A DNA stretch of 64,000 bases from CAVVJA01 sp963809815 (GCA_963809815.1 CAWELM010000013.1:198188-262187); one strand, 5' to 3'. Shown: positions 15,676-24,747, numbered from the stretch's first letter. Notes: generated by a model from the sequence alone, not told the origin. Made by a program: numbers and translations.

Positions 15676-18459
15676 ATGACCGGCCTGGTAACGACGCAGC
15701 ACGGGGACCACGAGCCGCAGCTGATCTCGAGAGAGGTTTCGGGCGTCCGGGGCCTGCTCGACCGGAAAGATCTCCTCCAGCTGCTCGATCGCGCTGTGAC
15801 CAAACGGGTGACGGTCATCTCGGCGCCGCCCGGGAGCGGGAAGACCTCGCTGCTGCGGGCGTGGTCCGACCGTCCCGGCCAGGACTATCGGGTCGCCTTC
15901 GTGTCGGTGCCGCGCGACCAGCACGATGCCCAACAATTCTGGCTCGCGGTGCTGGACGCGATCCGCCAATCGGCCGCCACCGCTGATTCCCGAACCCGAA
16001 CAACTCCCCTCGGGTTCGACGACGACGCAATAGTCGACACAATCGTCGCAGAACTCGCGGAGCAAGCCGAGGTCGTCGTCCTGATCATCGACGATCTCCA
16101 TGAGCTGAGGTCAGCTGACGCCCTCACCCAGCTCGAATACTTTCTCGCGAATCTGCCGAGGTTTACGCGCGTGGTCTTGTCGTCTCGCCGGGATCCGCCG
16201 ATCAGGCTGCACCAGCTCCGGCTTGCCGATGAGGTCGCGGAGATCCGGGCCGGCGATCTGCAGTTCACCGAGCACGAGACGCACGAACTGCTTGTCGCGT
16301 CCGGGATCAGTTTGTCCGACTCCGGCGCGGCCGCGCTATACCAGCGCACGGAAGGGTGGGCGGCTGGGCTGCGCCTGGCCGTGATCTCGCTCCGCGGTCA
16401 CCCGCATCCCGAACGTTTCGTAGCTGAGTTCTCCGGCACCGACAGGGCGGTCGGTGAGTACTTGATGGCCGAGATGCTCGAGCGCCAACCGAGCGAGGTC
16501 CAGAGCATGCTCCTGCGGACCTCGCTGGTCGACCGGTTGAACGGCGAACTCGCGGACCGGCTGGCCGGCCGGCCGGGCGCGGAGCAGATGCTTCTGGCAC
16601 TGGAGGACGCCAACGCGTTCGTCGTGTCGCTCGACGCGGAGCGCACCTGGTTTCGCTACCACCACCTCCTGGCGGATTTCCTGCGCCTGGAACTCCGCCG
16701 AAGGTTGGCCGATGAGGTTCCCGACCTCCACCGGCGGGCCGCACAGTGGTTCGCCGACCACGGGGAGGTCGTCGAGGCGGTGCGACACACTCTCGCGGCC
16801 GGCGACTGGCCCGATGCGGCCCGGCTACTCGCGGACCACCTGTTCAGTTTGACGCTCGACGGGCAGGAGGGAACCATAGCCGCCCTGCTGCGATCGTTCC
16901 CGGCGGGCGCATCAGCCGATCATCCCGAGCTGGCTTTGGCTCATGCGGCAGTTCAGCTGGCGCACGGGCGGTTGGAGGAGGCGGCGGCTCAGCTGGCGCT
17001 GGCCGAGTCCCACGTCCAGAACGCCCCGTCCGCCCGCCGCCGCCTCGCGGTGGCGATCGCGTCTCTGCGGTTGGCGCTCGCACGACGCAGCGGTCAGTTC
17101 ACGGAAGTAGTCGAGCAGGTGAACCTGCTTGAAGCGTCGATCGCGGAGGGATCGAACGAACCGATCGCGATGGGCAGTGAGCTGCGTGCGGTTACGCTGA
17201 TGAATCTCGGGATCGTCGAGACGTGGTCTGGGCGATTCGACGACGCCGAGCGGCACCTTTCCGAAGGAGCAAAGCTGGCCCACGCGATCGACCGACCGTA
17301 CTTAGAGCTCGCGTGTCGCGCGCATCAAGGGTTCCCATCAACGTTCGTTTCCCTCGACACCGCACAGCAACGGGCTCGTCAGGCAGTGGCCCTGGCGGAA
17401 CGCCATGGCTGGGACGATCGGCCGATACTCGCGCCCGCGCTTGGCGCGGTTGCCGGCACGGCGATCTGGACGGGCGAGTTCGACGAGGGAGAGCGCTGGC
17501 TCCACCGGGCCCGGGAGGTCGCCGATCCACAATTTGACCCGGCCGCCGCGGTGCTTGTGCACATGGTGCAGGGCATGCTGCACGCCGGTCGTGGGCAGCA
17601 TCAATCGGCGCTCGAAGCGTTCGCGGCGGCAGCGCGCGCGCAGTCGCTACTCACCGGCGCGTACGCTCTCGCATCTCCCATTATCGGATGGCTCGCGGCC
17701 ACGCAGGCTCGCCTTGGGAGGCCAAACGAGGCGCGCGCTTCGCTCACCGGATTCCTCGCCGAATACGGGCGCAGGCTCGGTACTTACCACGCCCGTGCGG
17801 TGATCTTCTTGGCGGAGGGAGACCCGGCCACGGCCGTGGATGCACTCGGAGATGCTCAGAACATCGCGCGTGCGGTGATCTGCCTGGCGGAGGGAGACCC
17901 GGCCACGGCCGTGGAGGTACTCGGAGATGTTCAGGACATGAAACCTCCGGTGGGCTCTGCGTTCCCTCCGTTCGGACTCGTTGAAGGGCATGTGCTTGCC
18001 GGTATCGCGCACCTGCACCTGGGGGATCGAACCGCCGCCGCTGCAGCAGTCGAGGCAGCACTCGCGGCGGCTGAGCGAGACCGGCTGATCTTCCCGTTCG
18101 CGATGACCAACGCCGCGGAGCTACTCGGCGCGCTCCCGCGTCAGGAAACGGCTCATAGCGCTCTCCTCGCTGACATCGTCGATCTGCTCCAAGGCACGTC
18201 GGTGCCGCGAAGCCACGGAGACCGCCCATCGCCAGCGCAGGAACTCAGCCCGACCGAGCTCCGCGTGCTGCGGTTTCTGCCGACAAACCTGACGCGGCAC
18301 GAGATCGCGAGCGAGCTCTACCTCTCCGTCAACACGGTCAACACGCACATCCGCAACGTCTACTCCAAGCTCGGTGCGCGTGATCGCTCTTCCGCCGTGC
18401 AACGCGCCCGCGAGCTGCGGCTCCTCTCATCCCGGCTCGCGCGAACATCGCCGAGCTAG
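15676..18459 (+). CDS. MalT/LuxR-type large ATPase transcriptional regulator
   Basis: A 927-residue regulator from ATG 15676. The start is chosen because a purine-rich site (AGGGGAAGGG) precedes it and upstream codons belong to a hydrolase remnant. Order of parts: STAND-type ATPase with Walker A APPGSGKTSLL near residue 65 and Walker B VVLIIDDLHEL, arm helices (FHHLLADFLR-like block RYHHLLADFLRLEL), a long TPR-like region, and a C-terminal LuxR helix-turn-helix (LSPTELRVLRFLPTNLTRHEIA, then VNTHIRNVYSKLG). Such proteins bind a small ligand through the TPR region and activate nearby operons. The downstream esterase, metallo-hydrolase and MFS genes on the same strand are possible targets. The TPR region contains a recent 25-residue duplication. 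Confidence 0.88.
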   Translation: MTGLVTTQHGDHEPQLISREVSGVRGLLDRKDLLQLLDRAVTKRVTVISAPPGSGKTSLLRAWSDRPGQDYRVAFVSVPRDQHDAQQFWLAVLDAIRQSAATADSRTRTTPLGFDDDAIVDTIVAELAEQAEVVVLIIDDLHELRSADALTQLEYFLANLPRFTRVVLSSRRDPPIRLHQLRLADEVAEIRAGDLQFTEHETHELLVASGISLSDSGAAALYQRTEGWAAGLRLAVISLRGHPHPERFVAEFSGTDRAVGEYLMAEMLERQPSEVQSMLLRTSLVDRLNGELADRLAGRPGAEQMLLALEDANAFVVSLDAERTWFRYHHLLADFLRLELRRRLADEVPDLHRRAAQWFADHGEVVEAVRHTLAAGDWPDAARLLADHLFSLTLDGQEGTIAALLRSFPAGASADHPELALAHAAVQLAHGRLEEAAAQLALAESHVQNAPSARRRLAVAIASLRLALARRSGQFTEVVEQVNLLEASIAEGSNEPIAMGSELRAVTLMNLGIVETWSGRFDDAERHLSEGAKLAHAIDRPYLELACRAHQGFPSTFVSLDTAQQRARQAVALAERHGWDDRPILAPALGAVAGTAIWTGEFDEGERWLHRAREVADPQFDPAAAVLVHMVQGMLHAGRGQHQSALEAFAAAARAQSLLTGAYALASPIIGWLAATQARLGRPNEARASLTGFLAEYGRRLGTYHARAVIFLAEGDPATAVDALGDAQNIARAVICLAEGDPATAVEVLGDVQDMKPPVGSAFPPFGLVEGHVLAGIAHLHLGDRTAAAAAVEAALAAAERDRLIFPFAMTNAAELLGALPRQETAHSALLADIVDLLQGTSVPRSHGDRPSPAQELSPTELRVLRFLPTNLTRHEIASELYLSVNTVNTHIRNVYSKLGARDRSSAVQRARELRLLSSRLARTSPS
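17791..17940 (+). repeat. Tandem 75-bp in-frame duplication inside the LuxR regulator
   Basis: Two adjacent 75-base copies (17791-17865 and 17866-17940) encode ARAVIFLAEGDPATAVDALG plus five residues, and ARAVICLAEGDPATAVEVLG plus five residues. Only a few positions differ. The frame is kept, adding 25 residues to the TPR-like sensor region. The near identity implies a recent duplication by slippage or unequal recombination. Confidence 0.9.
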
Positions 18460-18532
18460 CGCGAGCGCCGGCGTCCGCACTCACCACATTCCGGCGACGC
18501 CGGCTCACTATGTCGGGCGGCACCGTACTTAT

Positions 18533-18769
18533 GTGGCCACACCGCTGGGCGTGTACACGATCCGGATAAAGGGCCGGCTCGGAGCTACCGCCCTGTCCGC
18601 CTTCCCCACGATGACGTGCGAGTTGAAGGGCAGCGAGACCGTGCTCATCGGCATGCTTCAAGATCGGTCCGCGGTGTTCGGGGTCATTGCGCAGATCGAA
18701 GCACTCGGCCTCGAACTGATCGAACTACGCCAAGTCGGAGCGACACCGACGTTGCCTGGCCCGGGGTGA
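18533..18769 (+). CDS. Small conserved-looking protein of unknown function
   Basis: A 78-residue reading frame from GTG 18533 (or 18551). The sequence is regular and protein-like: GVYTIRIKGRLGATALSAFP, a middle TVLIGMLQDRSAVFGVIAQI, then EALGLELIELRQVG. The alternation suggests a small alpha/beta fold. A second, degraded copy of the C-terminal half lies 220 bases downstream, which supports the idea that this is a real gene with paralogues. I do not know its function. Confidence 0.6.
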   Translation: MATPLGVYTIRIKGRLGATALSAFPTMTCELKGSETVLIGMLQDRSAVFGVIAQIEALGLELIELRQVGATPTLPGPG

Positions 18770-19038
18770 CGATCGTGATCAACCGGTGGGCCATGACGAT
18801 GCAACTCGTGCAACTCGCCGGTCCAGGCGTTTCGGCCTGCCCGCGACCCAGGTGCAGCTCGGGCCGTACTGCACCGGGTCATCGATCTCGGCGTTGACCA
18901 CCTCGTTACAGCGCGGTACTGCGGACCGAGACCGTGCGCGGCGGCTTGCTTGAAGATCACTCCGCCGTGTTCGGCGTCCTGACCCAGATCGAAGCGCTCG
19001 GCCTCGAGCTTGTCGAACTGCACCAGGTGAGCTCGTAA
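18770..19038 (+). pseudogene. Chimaeric remnant: aldo/keto reductase start joined to a small-protein tail
   Basis: The first part translates, with one frameshift near 18834, as an aldo/keto reductase N-terminus: VINRW...MQLVQLAGPGV, then RDPGAARAVLHRVIDLGVDH and TARYCGP, close to the AKR at 11.1-12.0 kb (MQLAGPGVFGPPRDRAAAVD, HIDTADAYGP). From about 18940 the frame changes to LLEDHSAVFGVLTQIEALGL, ending ELVELHQVSS and a stop at 19038, which mirrors the end of the 18533-18769 protein. Both parts are truncated, so this is a junction scar from deletion or recombination. Confidence 0.6.
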
Positions 19039-19127
19039 CGGTCGTCGCTAACGCCCGGGACCGATGGCGTGGCAATCACCATCATCCGGTGAGGGCGGCT
19101 CACCTGGGTCACGGCGATCGTGTGGTG

Positions 19128-20045
19128 ATGAGCAAAGAACAGCAGCGCCAGCTGGACGCCATCCTTCGCCAGGGCGGGCTCGACCCCAACGCAGATGTCC
19201 CGGCACTGCGGGCGGCGTTCAGCGAACTCGTGGCACAGGTGCCGGTGGCTCCCGATGTCCGGCAGAGACCAGTTGAGCTCGGAGGTGTCGCTGGCGTCGA
19301 GGTCACCATCCAGGGCAACGAGGCCGAGAATGTCATCCTCTATTTTCACGCAGGGGTCTACGTCATCGGCACTGCCGCAGCGACGGTTCCCCTGGTGAGT
19401 GATCTCGTTCGAAGAACGGGCACCAGGGCCGTCACGCTCGAGTACCGGTTAGCTCCCGAACACCCGTATCCAGCCGCGCTCGAAGACGCTCGAGCCGCGT
19501 ACGAAGGACTACTCGCTCAGGGCATCGCCCCAGGCCAGATCGCCCTTGCGGGCGAGTCAGCGGGAGGCGGGCTGGCCGTGGCCTTGCTTCTGGCCCTACG
19601 GGAAGCCGGCGTGCCTCTGCCGTCGTCTGCATACTTGCTCTCGCCCTACGTGGATCTGACCCTGTCCGGAGAGACACTCGCCGAGAAGCGGGAGGTCGAC
19701 CCAGTCCTCACACCCGATGGGCTCCAGGCTCGGGTTCCGGACTACGTAGGAGGGGCCGACGCCGCTGACCCCTACATCAGCCCGATCTTCGGCGATCTCA
19801 GGGGATTGCCGCCGCTTCTCATCCAGGTTGGTTCCCACGAGATCCTCCTCAGCGACGCTCTCCGGCTCGCCGGGCGGGCAGCCATCTCCGACGTCCCGGT
19901 CATGCTCGATGTCACGCCGGGCGTACCGCACGTCTTCCAGGCGTATGCGGGCCTCCTCGATGAGGCAGGAGCGGCGCTGGACCGGGCAGCAGGCTTCTTA
20001 ACGACTCAACTAGCCCAGCTCGCCGAGCAACGCCAAACAGCCTGA
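19128..20045 (+). CDS. Alpha/beta-hydrolase, HSL/acetyl-esterase type
   Basis: A 305-residue hydrolase from ATG 19128 (a GTG at 19089 would add 13 residues). The nucleophile elbow GESAGGG, the LEYRLAPEHPYPAALED block and the catalytic Asp/His region (LIQVGSHEILLSDA, then GVPHVFQ) are those of hormone-sensitive-lipase-like esterases. The usual HGGG oxyanion motif is changed to HAGV in YFHAGVYVIG, which may alter activity. Substrates are likely short acyl esters. It is followed by a Tat-exported metallo-hydrolase and an MFS exporter on the same strand. Confidence 0.85.
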   Translation: MSKEQQRQLDAILRQGGLDPNADVPALRAAFSELVAQVPVAPDVRQRPVELGGVAGVEVTIQGNEAENVILYFHAGVYVIGTAAATVPLVSDLVRRTGTRAVTLEYRLAPEHPYPAALEDARAAYEGLLAQGIAPGQIALAGESAGGGLAVALLLALREAGVPLPSSAYLLSPYVDLTLSGETLAEKREVDPVLTPDGLQARVPDYVGGADAADPYISPIFGDLRGLPPLLIQVGSHEILLSDALRLAGRAAISDVPVMLDVTPGVPHVFQAYAGLLDEAGAALDRAAGFLTTQLAQLAEQRQTA

Positions 20046-20124
20046 CCGGGCGAGCTCGGTCGGGCGCTTCATCTAATAGTTGCTTGCCAAGGCAAGTTCA
20101 ACAGTGGGATTGAAAGGAGACACC

Positions 20125-21207
20125 GTGACACGATCCACCTCGCGCGCCTCAGCGACGAGCCGGCGGTCGTTCCTCACCGGCACTGCGGCGGTCGTGGGCG
20201 CGTCGTCGATCGCGGCCGTCCTGCCCGGCGTGCTGGCCGAGCCAGCCGCCGGCGCTGTCAGCACCCCAACCCTGCCGGACTTCGCGCCGGTCCCGCCGTC
20301 ATCACTCGGCCCCGCGCTCAACGACCAGGGATACTACGTCGCACGCGTGAAGCGGAACCTCTACTGGGTCACGGACGGCACCTACCAGTCGGCGTTCCTG
20401 ACCACCCGGGCCGGTGTCGTCCTGTTCGACGCGCCCGCGACCATCGGCCACAACCTGCAGCGGGCCATCAACGAGATCGCCGCCGCGAACGGGGTAAGTA
20501 ACACGGTGACGCACCTTGTCTACTCGCACCACCACGCCGACCACGCCGGCGCGTCCTCGTTGTTCGGCAAGGACGTCGTGCGCATCGGGCACGAGGAGAC
20601 CCGGCGCCTGCTGCTGCGTGACAACGACCCGACCAGGCCCGCACCGACGGTGACCTTCGCCGACCGCTACACCCTGCACAGCGGCGGAGAACGCGTCCAG
20701 CTGGCCTGGCACGGCTCCAACCACACGCCGGACAACATTTACATCCACTTTCCGGACCACGACACGCTCATGCTCGTCGACATCGTCAACTCCGGCTGGG
20801 TGCCCATCTACAACCTCAACCTCAGCGAAGACGTGCCCGGCTACATCGCAGCCCCGACCACCGCCCTGTCCTACCCGTGGAAGCACTTCATCAGTGGACA
20901 CGTGGGCAGGCTCGGCACTCGCGACGACGTCCGCCTGCACCAGCAGTACGTCGCCGACATCGCTGCCAGTTGCCGGACAGCGCTCGCCACCGTCGACCCG
21001 ACGCCGTACTTCGTCAAGTACGGCGCCAACCAGTGGGCCGGGGTGAAGACCTACCTCGACGCGGTCACCGACTACGCCGCCGCGCCGGTCATCGCGAAAT
21101 ACACCGGCGTACTGGCGGCGGCGGACGTGTTCACCACCAGCACCACGCTCGTGGTCTTGGAGTCGATCCGCCTCGACCTCGGCGTCGGCTCGCAGGTCCA
21201 CCCGTGA
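20125..21207 (+). CDS. Tat-exported metallo-beta-lactamase-fold hydrolase
   Basis: A 360-residue protein. GTG 20125 is chosen because AAAGGAG lies eight bases upstream and the protein then starts with a Tat signal (SRRSFLTG, followed by a hydrophobic stretch ending near LAEPAAGA). The mature part has the zinc motif HxHxDH as HHHADH in YSHHHADHAGAS, a second His in AWHGSNHTPDN and the metal Asp in LMLVDIVNSGW. The export through Tat fits a protein that folds with metals in the cytoplasm. It resembles MBL hydrolases of unknown substrate rather than true beta-lactamases. It lies 52 bases before an MFS gene, so the two may be co-transcribed. Confidence 0.85.
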   Translation: MTRSTSRASATSRRSFLTGTAAVVGASSIAAVLPGVLAEPAAGAVSTPTLPDFAPVPPSSLGPALNDQGYYVARVKRNLYWVTDGTYQSAFLTTRAGVVLFDAPATIGHNLQRAINEIAAANGVSNTVTHLVYSHHHADHAGASSLFGKDVVRIGHEETRRLLLRDNDPTRPAPTVTFADRYTLHSGGERVQLAWHGSNHTPDNIYIHFPDHDTLMLVDIVNSGWVPIYNLNLSEDVPGYIAAPTTALSYPWKHFISGHVGRLGTRDDVRLHQQYVADIAASCRTALATVDPTPYFVKYGANQWAGVKTYLDAVTDYAAAPVIAKYTGVLAAADVFTTSTTLVVLESIRLDLGVGSQVHP

Positions 21208-21259
21208 CCCGCATCGGCGTCATCCTCGGAACAATCTTGCTAGGAAGGCACGTTCGATC

Positions 21260-22768
21260 ATGGCTTCAGACGCGGAGCTGACCGCCCAAGGCCAGCAAGA
21301 GGACCACGAGGACCGACTCGACGAACGGCCCAGCCGCCGATGGTGGGCTCTGGCGGTCATAGCGATCGCTCAACTAATGGTGGTGCTCGACGGCACCGTC
21401 GTGACCATTGCGCTGCCCTCGGCGCAACGCGACCTGGGTATCTCCGACGCTGATCGGCAGTGGACGATCACCGCCTACACCCTCGCGTTCGGTGGCCTGC
21501 TGCTGCTGGGCGGACGGATCGCCGACTATCAGGGTCGTAAGCGGAGCTTCCTGGTCGGCCTGCTCGGGTTCGCCGCCGCGTCGGCGCTCGGCGGTGCGGC
21601 GCAGAACGGCGCGACGCTCTTCGGCGCCCGGGCCCTCCAGGGCGCGTTCGCGGCGCTGCTCGCGCCCGCTGCCTTGTCGCTGATCTCGGTGACCTTCACC
21701 GAGGTGAGGGACCGGTCTCGGGCGTTCGCGGTCTACGGCGCCATCTCGGGAGGCGGCGCCGCGATCGGCTTGATCCTGGGCGGCACACTGACCGAGTACG
21801 CGTCCTGGCGCTGGTGTCTGCTGATCAATGTGCCGATCGCGATTGTCGCCTTCATTGCCGGCACGATCCTGATCACCGAGAGCAAGTCCGGGGGCGGGAG
21901 CTCATATGACATCCCGGGCGCGATCCTCGGCACGGCCGGGCTGGTCGCCCTCGTGTACGGATTCACCCAAGCGGCCAAGACCGGTGTCGGCTGGCTGTCG
22001 GTCCAGGCCATCAGCTGCTTCGTGAGCGCCGGCATCTTGCTGGTCGCGTTCGTGCTCGTCGAGTTGCGTTCGGCGAGTCCGCTGTTGCCGATGCGGGTGG
22101 TGCTCGAGCGCAATCGCGGCGGTTCGTACCTCGCCTCGCTGTTGGTCTTCGCCGGGCTGTTCGCGATGTTCCTGTTCCTGAGTTACTACTTCCAGTACAA
22201 CCTGGGCTACAGCGCACTCAAGTCGGGTATCGCATTCCTGCCGTTCAGCGGCGGCATCATCGTCACCTCGGCCGTGGTGTCGGGCCTGCTACCACGCACC
22301 GGACCCAAACCACTGATGCTGATCGGGCTCGCGATGGTTGCGACCGGCCTGGCCACCTTCACCCGCATCTCCGACACCAGCAGCTGGGTTAGCACCGTTC
22401 TGCCCGGAGAGCTACTGATGAGCGTCGGCCTGGCGCTGGTGATCGTGCCGCTCTCGAACCTCGCGCTCACCGGGGTGAACAAGGACGACGCGGGAGTCGC
22501 CAGCGCGGTGCTCAACTCGACCCAGCAGGTCGGCGGATCCCTGGGCACGGCGCTGCTGAACACCTTCTATGCGAGTGCGGTCGCCTCCTATCTCGTGGCC
22601 CATCACCTCCCACCGTCCGCGTTCAACCCGCCCGCCGCGATCCACGGCTATCACGTCGCGTTCTGGATCGGGTTCGGGCTGATCGCCGCGGCGTTCGTGG
22701 CCGTTCTGGTCTTGGTCACGGCCGGCAAGGCCATCACCACGCAGCCCGGTGTACCAGCGGGCGCCTAA
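21260..22768 (+). CDS. MFS drug-efflux transporter, DHA2 (EmrB/QacA) family
   Basis: A 502-residue membrane protein with about 14 hydrophobic helices after a charged 30-residue leader. Family marks include LMVVLDGTVVTIALPSAQRDL in helix 1, DRQWTITAYTLAFGGLLLLGG, motif A GGRIADYQGRKR and the mid-chain YDIPGAILGTAGLVALVYG. DHA2 proteins export cationic or amphipathic drugs by proton antiport. A GGAAGG site precedes ATG 21260. The gene ends the same-strand run after the esterase and metallo-hydrolase. Confidence 0.92.
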   Translation: MASDAELTAQGQQEDHEDRLDERPSRRWWALAVIAIAQLMVVLDGTVVTIALPSAQRDLGISDADRQWTITAYTLAFGGLLLLGGRIADYQGRKRSFLVGLLGFAAASALGGAAQNGATLFGARALQGAFAALLAPAALSLISVTFTEVRDRSRAFAVYGAISGGGAAIGLILGGTLTEYASWRWCLLINVPIAIVAFIAGTILITESKSGGGSSYDIPGAILGTAGLVALVYGFTQAAKTGVGWLSVQAISCFVSAGILLVAFVLVELRSASPLLPMRVVLERNRGGSYLASLLVFAGLFAMFLFLSYYFQYNLGYSALKSGIAFLPFSGGIIVTSAVVSGLLPRTGPKPLMLIGLAMVATGLATFTRISDTSSWVSTVLPGELLMSVGLALVIVPLSNLALTGVNKDDAGVASAVLNSTQQVGGSLGTALLNTFYASAVASYLVAHHLPPSAFNPPAAIHGYHVAFWIGFGLIAAAFVAVLVLVTAGKAITTQPGVPAGA

Positions 22769-22815
22769 CCCGCATCGTCGCCCGACCGCATTCGCCCGTG
22801 CACGCGCCTCCGCGG

Positions 22816-24051
22816 CTAGCCCAGCTGGTCGCGGCGGCGGGTCAGGTAGGCAATCTCGGCGGTGTTGCCCGCCAGCTCGATGGCCTTGTCGTAGGCCGCA
22901 CGTGATTTCTGGCTGCAGCCGAGCCGGCGCAGCAGGTCGGCCCGGGTGGCATGGTAGGCGTGATAGCCGGCCAACCTGTCCTCGAGACGGTCGACGGCCG
23001 CCAGTGCCACCTCCGGGCCGTCAAGCTCGGCGACCGCGACGGCCCGGTTGAGGGCAATGATCGGCGAGGGGTCGAGGCGGACGAGCTGGTCGTAGAGGGC
23101 GAGGACCTGCGACCAGTCGGTGTCGCGTATGTCGCGGGCGGAGGTGTGCACGGCGCTGATCGCGGCGAGGATCTGATAGCGACCCGGAGCCTTCCCGGCG
23201 GCGGCAGCAGCCAGGCGCTCGCGCACCAGCCGATGCCCCTCGGCGATCAGCGCCGGGTCCCAGGCCCCACGGTCCTGCTCGTCGAGGGTGACCAGTTCGC
23301 CGCTCGCCGAAACCCGCGCGGTTCGGCGGGCCTCGGTGAGGAGCATCAGCGCCAGCAGCCCGGCCACCTCGCCGTCCTCCGGCAGAAGGGCACAGATCAG
23401 CCGAGCGAGCCGGATCGCTTCCGCGGTCAGGTCGTGACGGACGGGATCGGTGCCGGGGCCGGTCGCCAGGTAGCCCTCGTTGAAGACGAGGAACAGGACG
23501 GCGAGTACACCGGAGACACGGGCCGGGAGATCCTCCGCGGACGGCACCCGATAAGGGATGCGAGCCGCCTTGATCTTGGCCTTCGCGCGGGTGATCCGCT
23601 GCCCCACGGTGGCCTCCTGCACCAGGAAGGCACGGGCGATCTCGGGCGCGCTCAGACCGGCGACCATGCGCAACGTCAGCGCCACCCGTGCCTCCATCGC
23701 CAGCGCCGGGTGACAGCAGGTGAAGATCAGCCGGAGCCGCTCGTCCTCGATGGCGCCGACAGGCTCGGGCGGGTCGTCGTCGTACAACCGCTGAGCCTCC
23801 TTCTGCTTGTCGTCGCGCTTGTTCTCGCGGCGGATCCGGTCGATAGCCTTGCGGTTGGCGGTGGTGGTCAGCCAGGCGCCGGGGTTCGGGGGTACGCCGT
23901 CGGCCGGCCATCGCTCGACGGCTGTCGCAAATGCCTCGGCCGCCGCCTCCTCGGCGATATCGAGGTCACCGAAACGCCGGGTCACGGAGGCGACAACCCG
24001 GGCCCACTCCTCGTGGTGGGCCCGGGTGATCGCCTCCTCGACGTCGCTCAC
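22816..24051 (-). CDS. ECF42-type RNA polymerase sigma factor with C-terminal TPR-like extension
   Basis: A 411-residue protein. The start is GTG 24051, which overlaps the stop of the YCII gene (GTGA). Residues about 10-75 are sigma region 2 (RFGDLDIAEEAAAEAFATAV, then NPGAWLTTTANRKAIDRIRR). Region 4 is at about 115-165 (RMVAGLSAPEIARAFLVQEA, VGQRITRAKAKIK). The remaining 240 residues (FNEGYLATG, RYQILAAISAVH, ALYDQLVRLDPSPIIALNRA, YHATRADLLRRLG) are the DUF6596/TPR-like extension that defines ECF42. Such factors are co-encoded with DGPF/YCII proteins and control them. Two matching promoter-like sites upstream fit that scheme. Confidence 0.9.
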   Translation of the reverse strand: MSDVEEAITRAHHEEWARVVASVTRRFGDLDIAEEAAAEAFATAVERWPADGVPPNPGAWLTTTANRKAIDRIRRENKRDDKQKEAQRLYDDDPPEPVGAIEDERLRLIFTCCHPALAMEARVALTLRMVAGLSAPEIARAFLVQEATVGQRITRAKAKIKAARIPYRVPSAEDLPARVSGVLAVLFLVFNEGYLATGPGTDPVRHDLTAEAIRLARLICALLPEDGEVAGLLALMLLTEARRTARVSASGELVTLDEQDRGAWDPALIAEGHRLVRERLAAAAAGKAPGRYQILAAISAVHTSARDIRDTDWSQVLALYDQLVRLDPSPIIALNRAVAVAELDGPEVALAAVDRLEDRLAGYHAYHATRADLLRRLGCSQKSRAAYDKAIELAGNTAEIAYLTRRRDQLG

Positions 24052-24371
24052 CGGAATGGCCGCACCTCGATCTTCCGATCGCAGACCTTCGACGCCTCGG
24101 TCGCGAGCTTGAGCGCCACATCCAGATCGGGGGCCTCCATGATCCAGAAGCCGGCGAGATACTCCTTCGACTCCACGAAAGGCCCGTCGCTTAACATCGC
24201 CTGCTCGCCTCGGTTGTCGATGACCGTGGCCGCGTCGGTGTCCGCGAGTCCGCCCGCGAAAACCCAATAGCCCTCGGCGATCAGTCGTTCATTGAACGCG
24301 CTGATGGCAGGCTGCCTGTCCGTGCTGCCGGGATTGCTCTTGTCATCGATCACGGAAACCAGGTACTGCAT
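24048..24371 (-). CDS. YCII-related (DGPF) protein, partner of the ECF42 sigma factor
   Basis: A 107-residue protein with the YCII fold: MQYLVSVIDD at the start, ALI/LIAEGYWVFAGGLADTDAA in the middle and the name-giving motif LSDGPFVESKEYLAGFWI, which matches the DGPF consensus. YCII domains have a conserved His/Asp pair of unclear activity; in ECF42 loci they are thought to act as signalling or accessory proteins. It is the first gene of the operon, overlaps the sigma gene by four bases and lies behind a predicted ECF promoter at 24424-24451. Confidence 0.88.
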   Translation of the reverse strand: MQYLVSVIDDKSNPGSTDRQPAISAFNERLIAEGYWVFAGGLADTDAATVIDNRGEQAMLSDGPFVESKEYLAGFWIMEAPDLDVALKLATEASKVCDRKIEVRPFR

Positions 24372-24423
24372 CTCGGATCATCTCCTGTCGTTCGGGCCCC
24401 TCGTGGGCGGCCGCTCACCCCTA

Positions 24424-24451
24424 CTACGAACACTGCTGCCCCGATCCGACA
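24424..24451 (-). promoter_or_regulatory. Predicted ECF42-type promoter of the YCII-sigma operon
   Basis: On the minus strand the sequence reads TGTCGG (24451-24446), a 17-base spacer, then CGTAG (24428-24424), about 50 bases ahead of the YCII start. The same elements with identical spacing occur at 24800-24827. ECF42 promoters are described with a TGTCG-type -35 and a CG-rich -10, so autoregulation is likely, but this is inferred from pattern only. Confidence 0.6.
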
Positions 24452-24522
24452 CCGCCGCCCGGATTTCTTTCAATGGACGTTCTGGTACCCGGGGTTGTGA
24501 ACGATCTGCGTCGTCCCGTGCT

Positions 24523-24747
24523 TCAGTCGATTGCATACTGCGGGCGCCCGGCCGGCCGGTAGACCTGGAGCGTGATGCCCTTCGGGAAAGCTCGCGATTC
24601 CACCAGGTCAAGCGCCATGGCCTCGCTGTCGAACAGCGGCCTGGCCCAACCGCCTCGCTCGAACCCGCCGCTGCGGTTCTCGTCCGGCCCGCCGTTTCCC
24701 TGCACCACCCCATCGACCGAGACCTGCGTGGTGGTCGTGAGTTTCAT
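24523..24747 (-). pseudogene. RibD-C/dihydrofolate-reductase-like protein with internal deletion
   Basis: From ATG 24747 the first 45 residues (MKLTTTTQVSVDGVVQGNGG, GGFERGGWARPLFD) are the N-terminus of a RibD-C-type reductase. They join directly to its last 30 residues (LDLVESRAFPKGITLQVYRP and GRPQYAID). The usual protein is about 190 residues; here 74 remain in frame, so roughly 115 residues were deleted without changing frame. The NADPH site is lost and the product is unlikely to be an enzyme. Its upstream region still carries the ECF42-like promoter. Confidence 0.75.

Noticed and set aside
20125..21207. True beta-lactamase
   Set aside because: The fold and HxHxDH motif are shared by many hydrolases, and nothing specific to class B lactamases is seen.
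22951..24270. 439-codon forward reading frame
   Set aside because: It is antisense to the ECF42 sigma gene, whose motifs are unmistakable.
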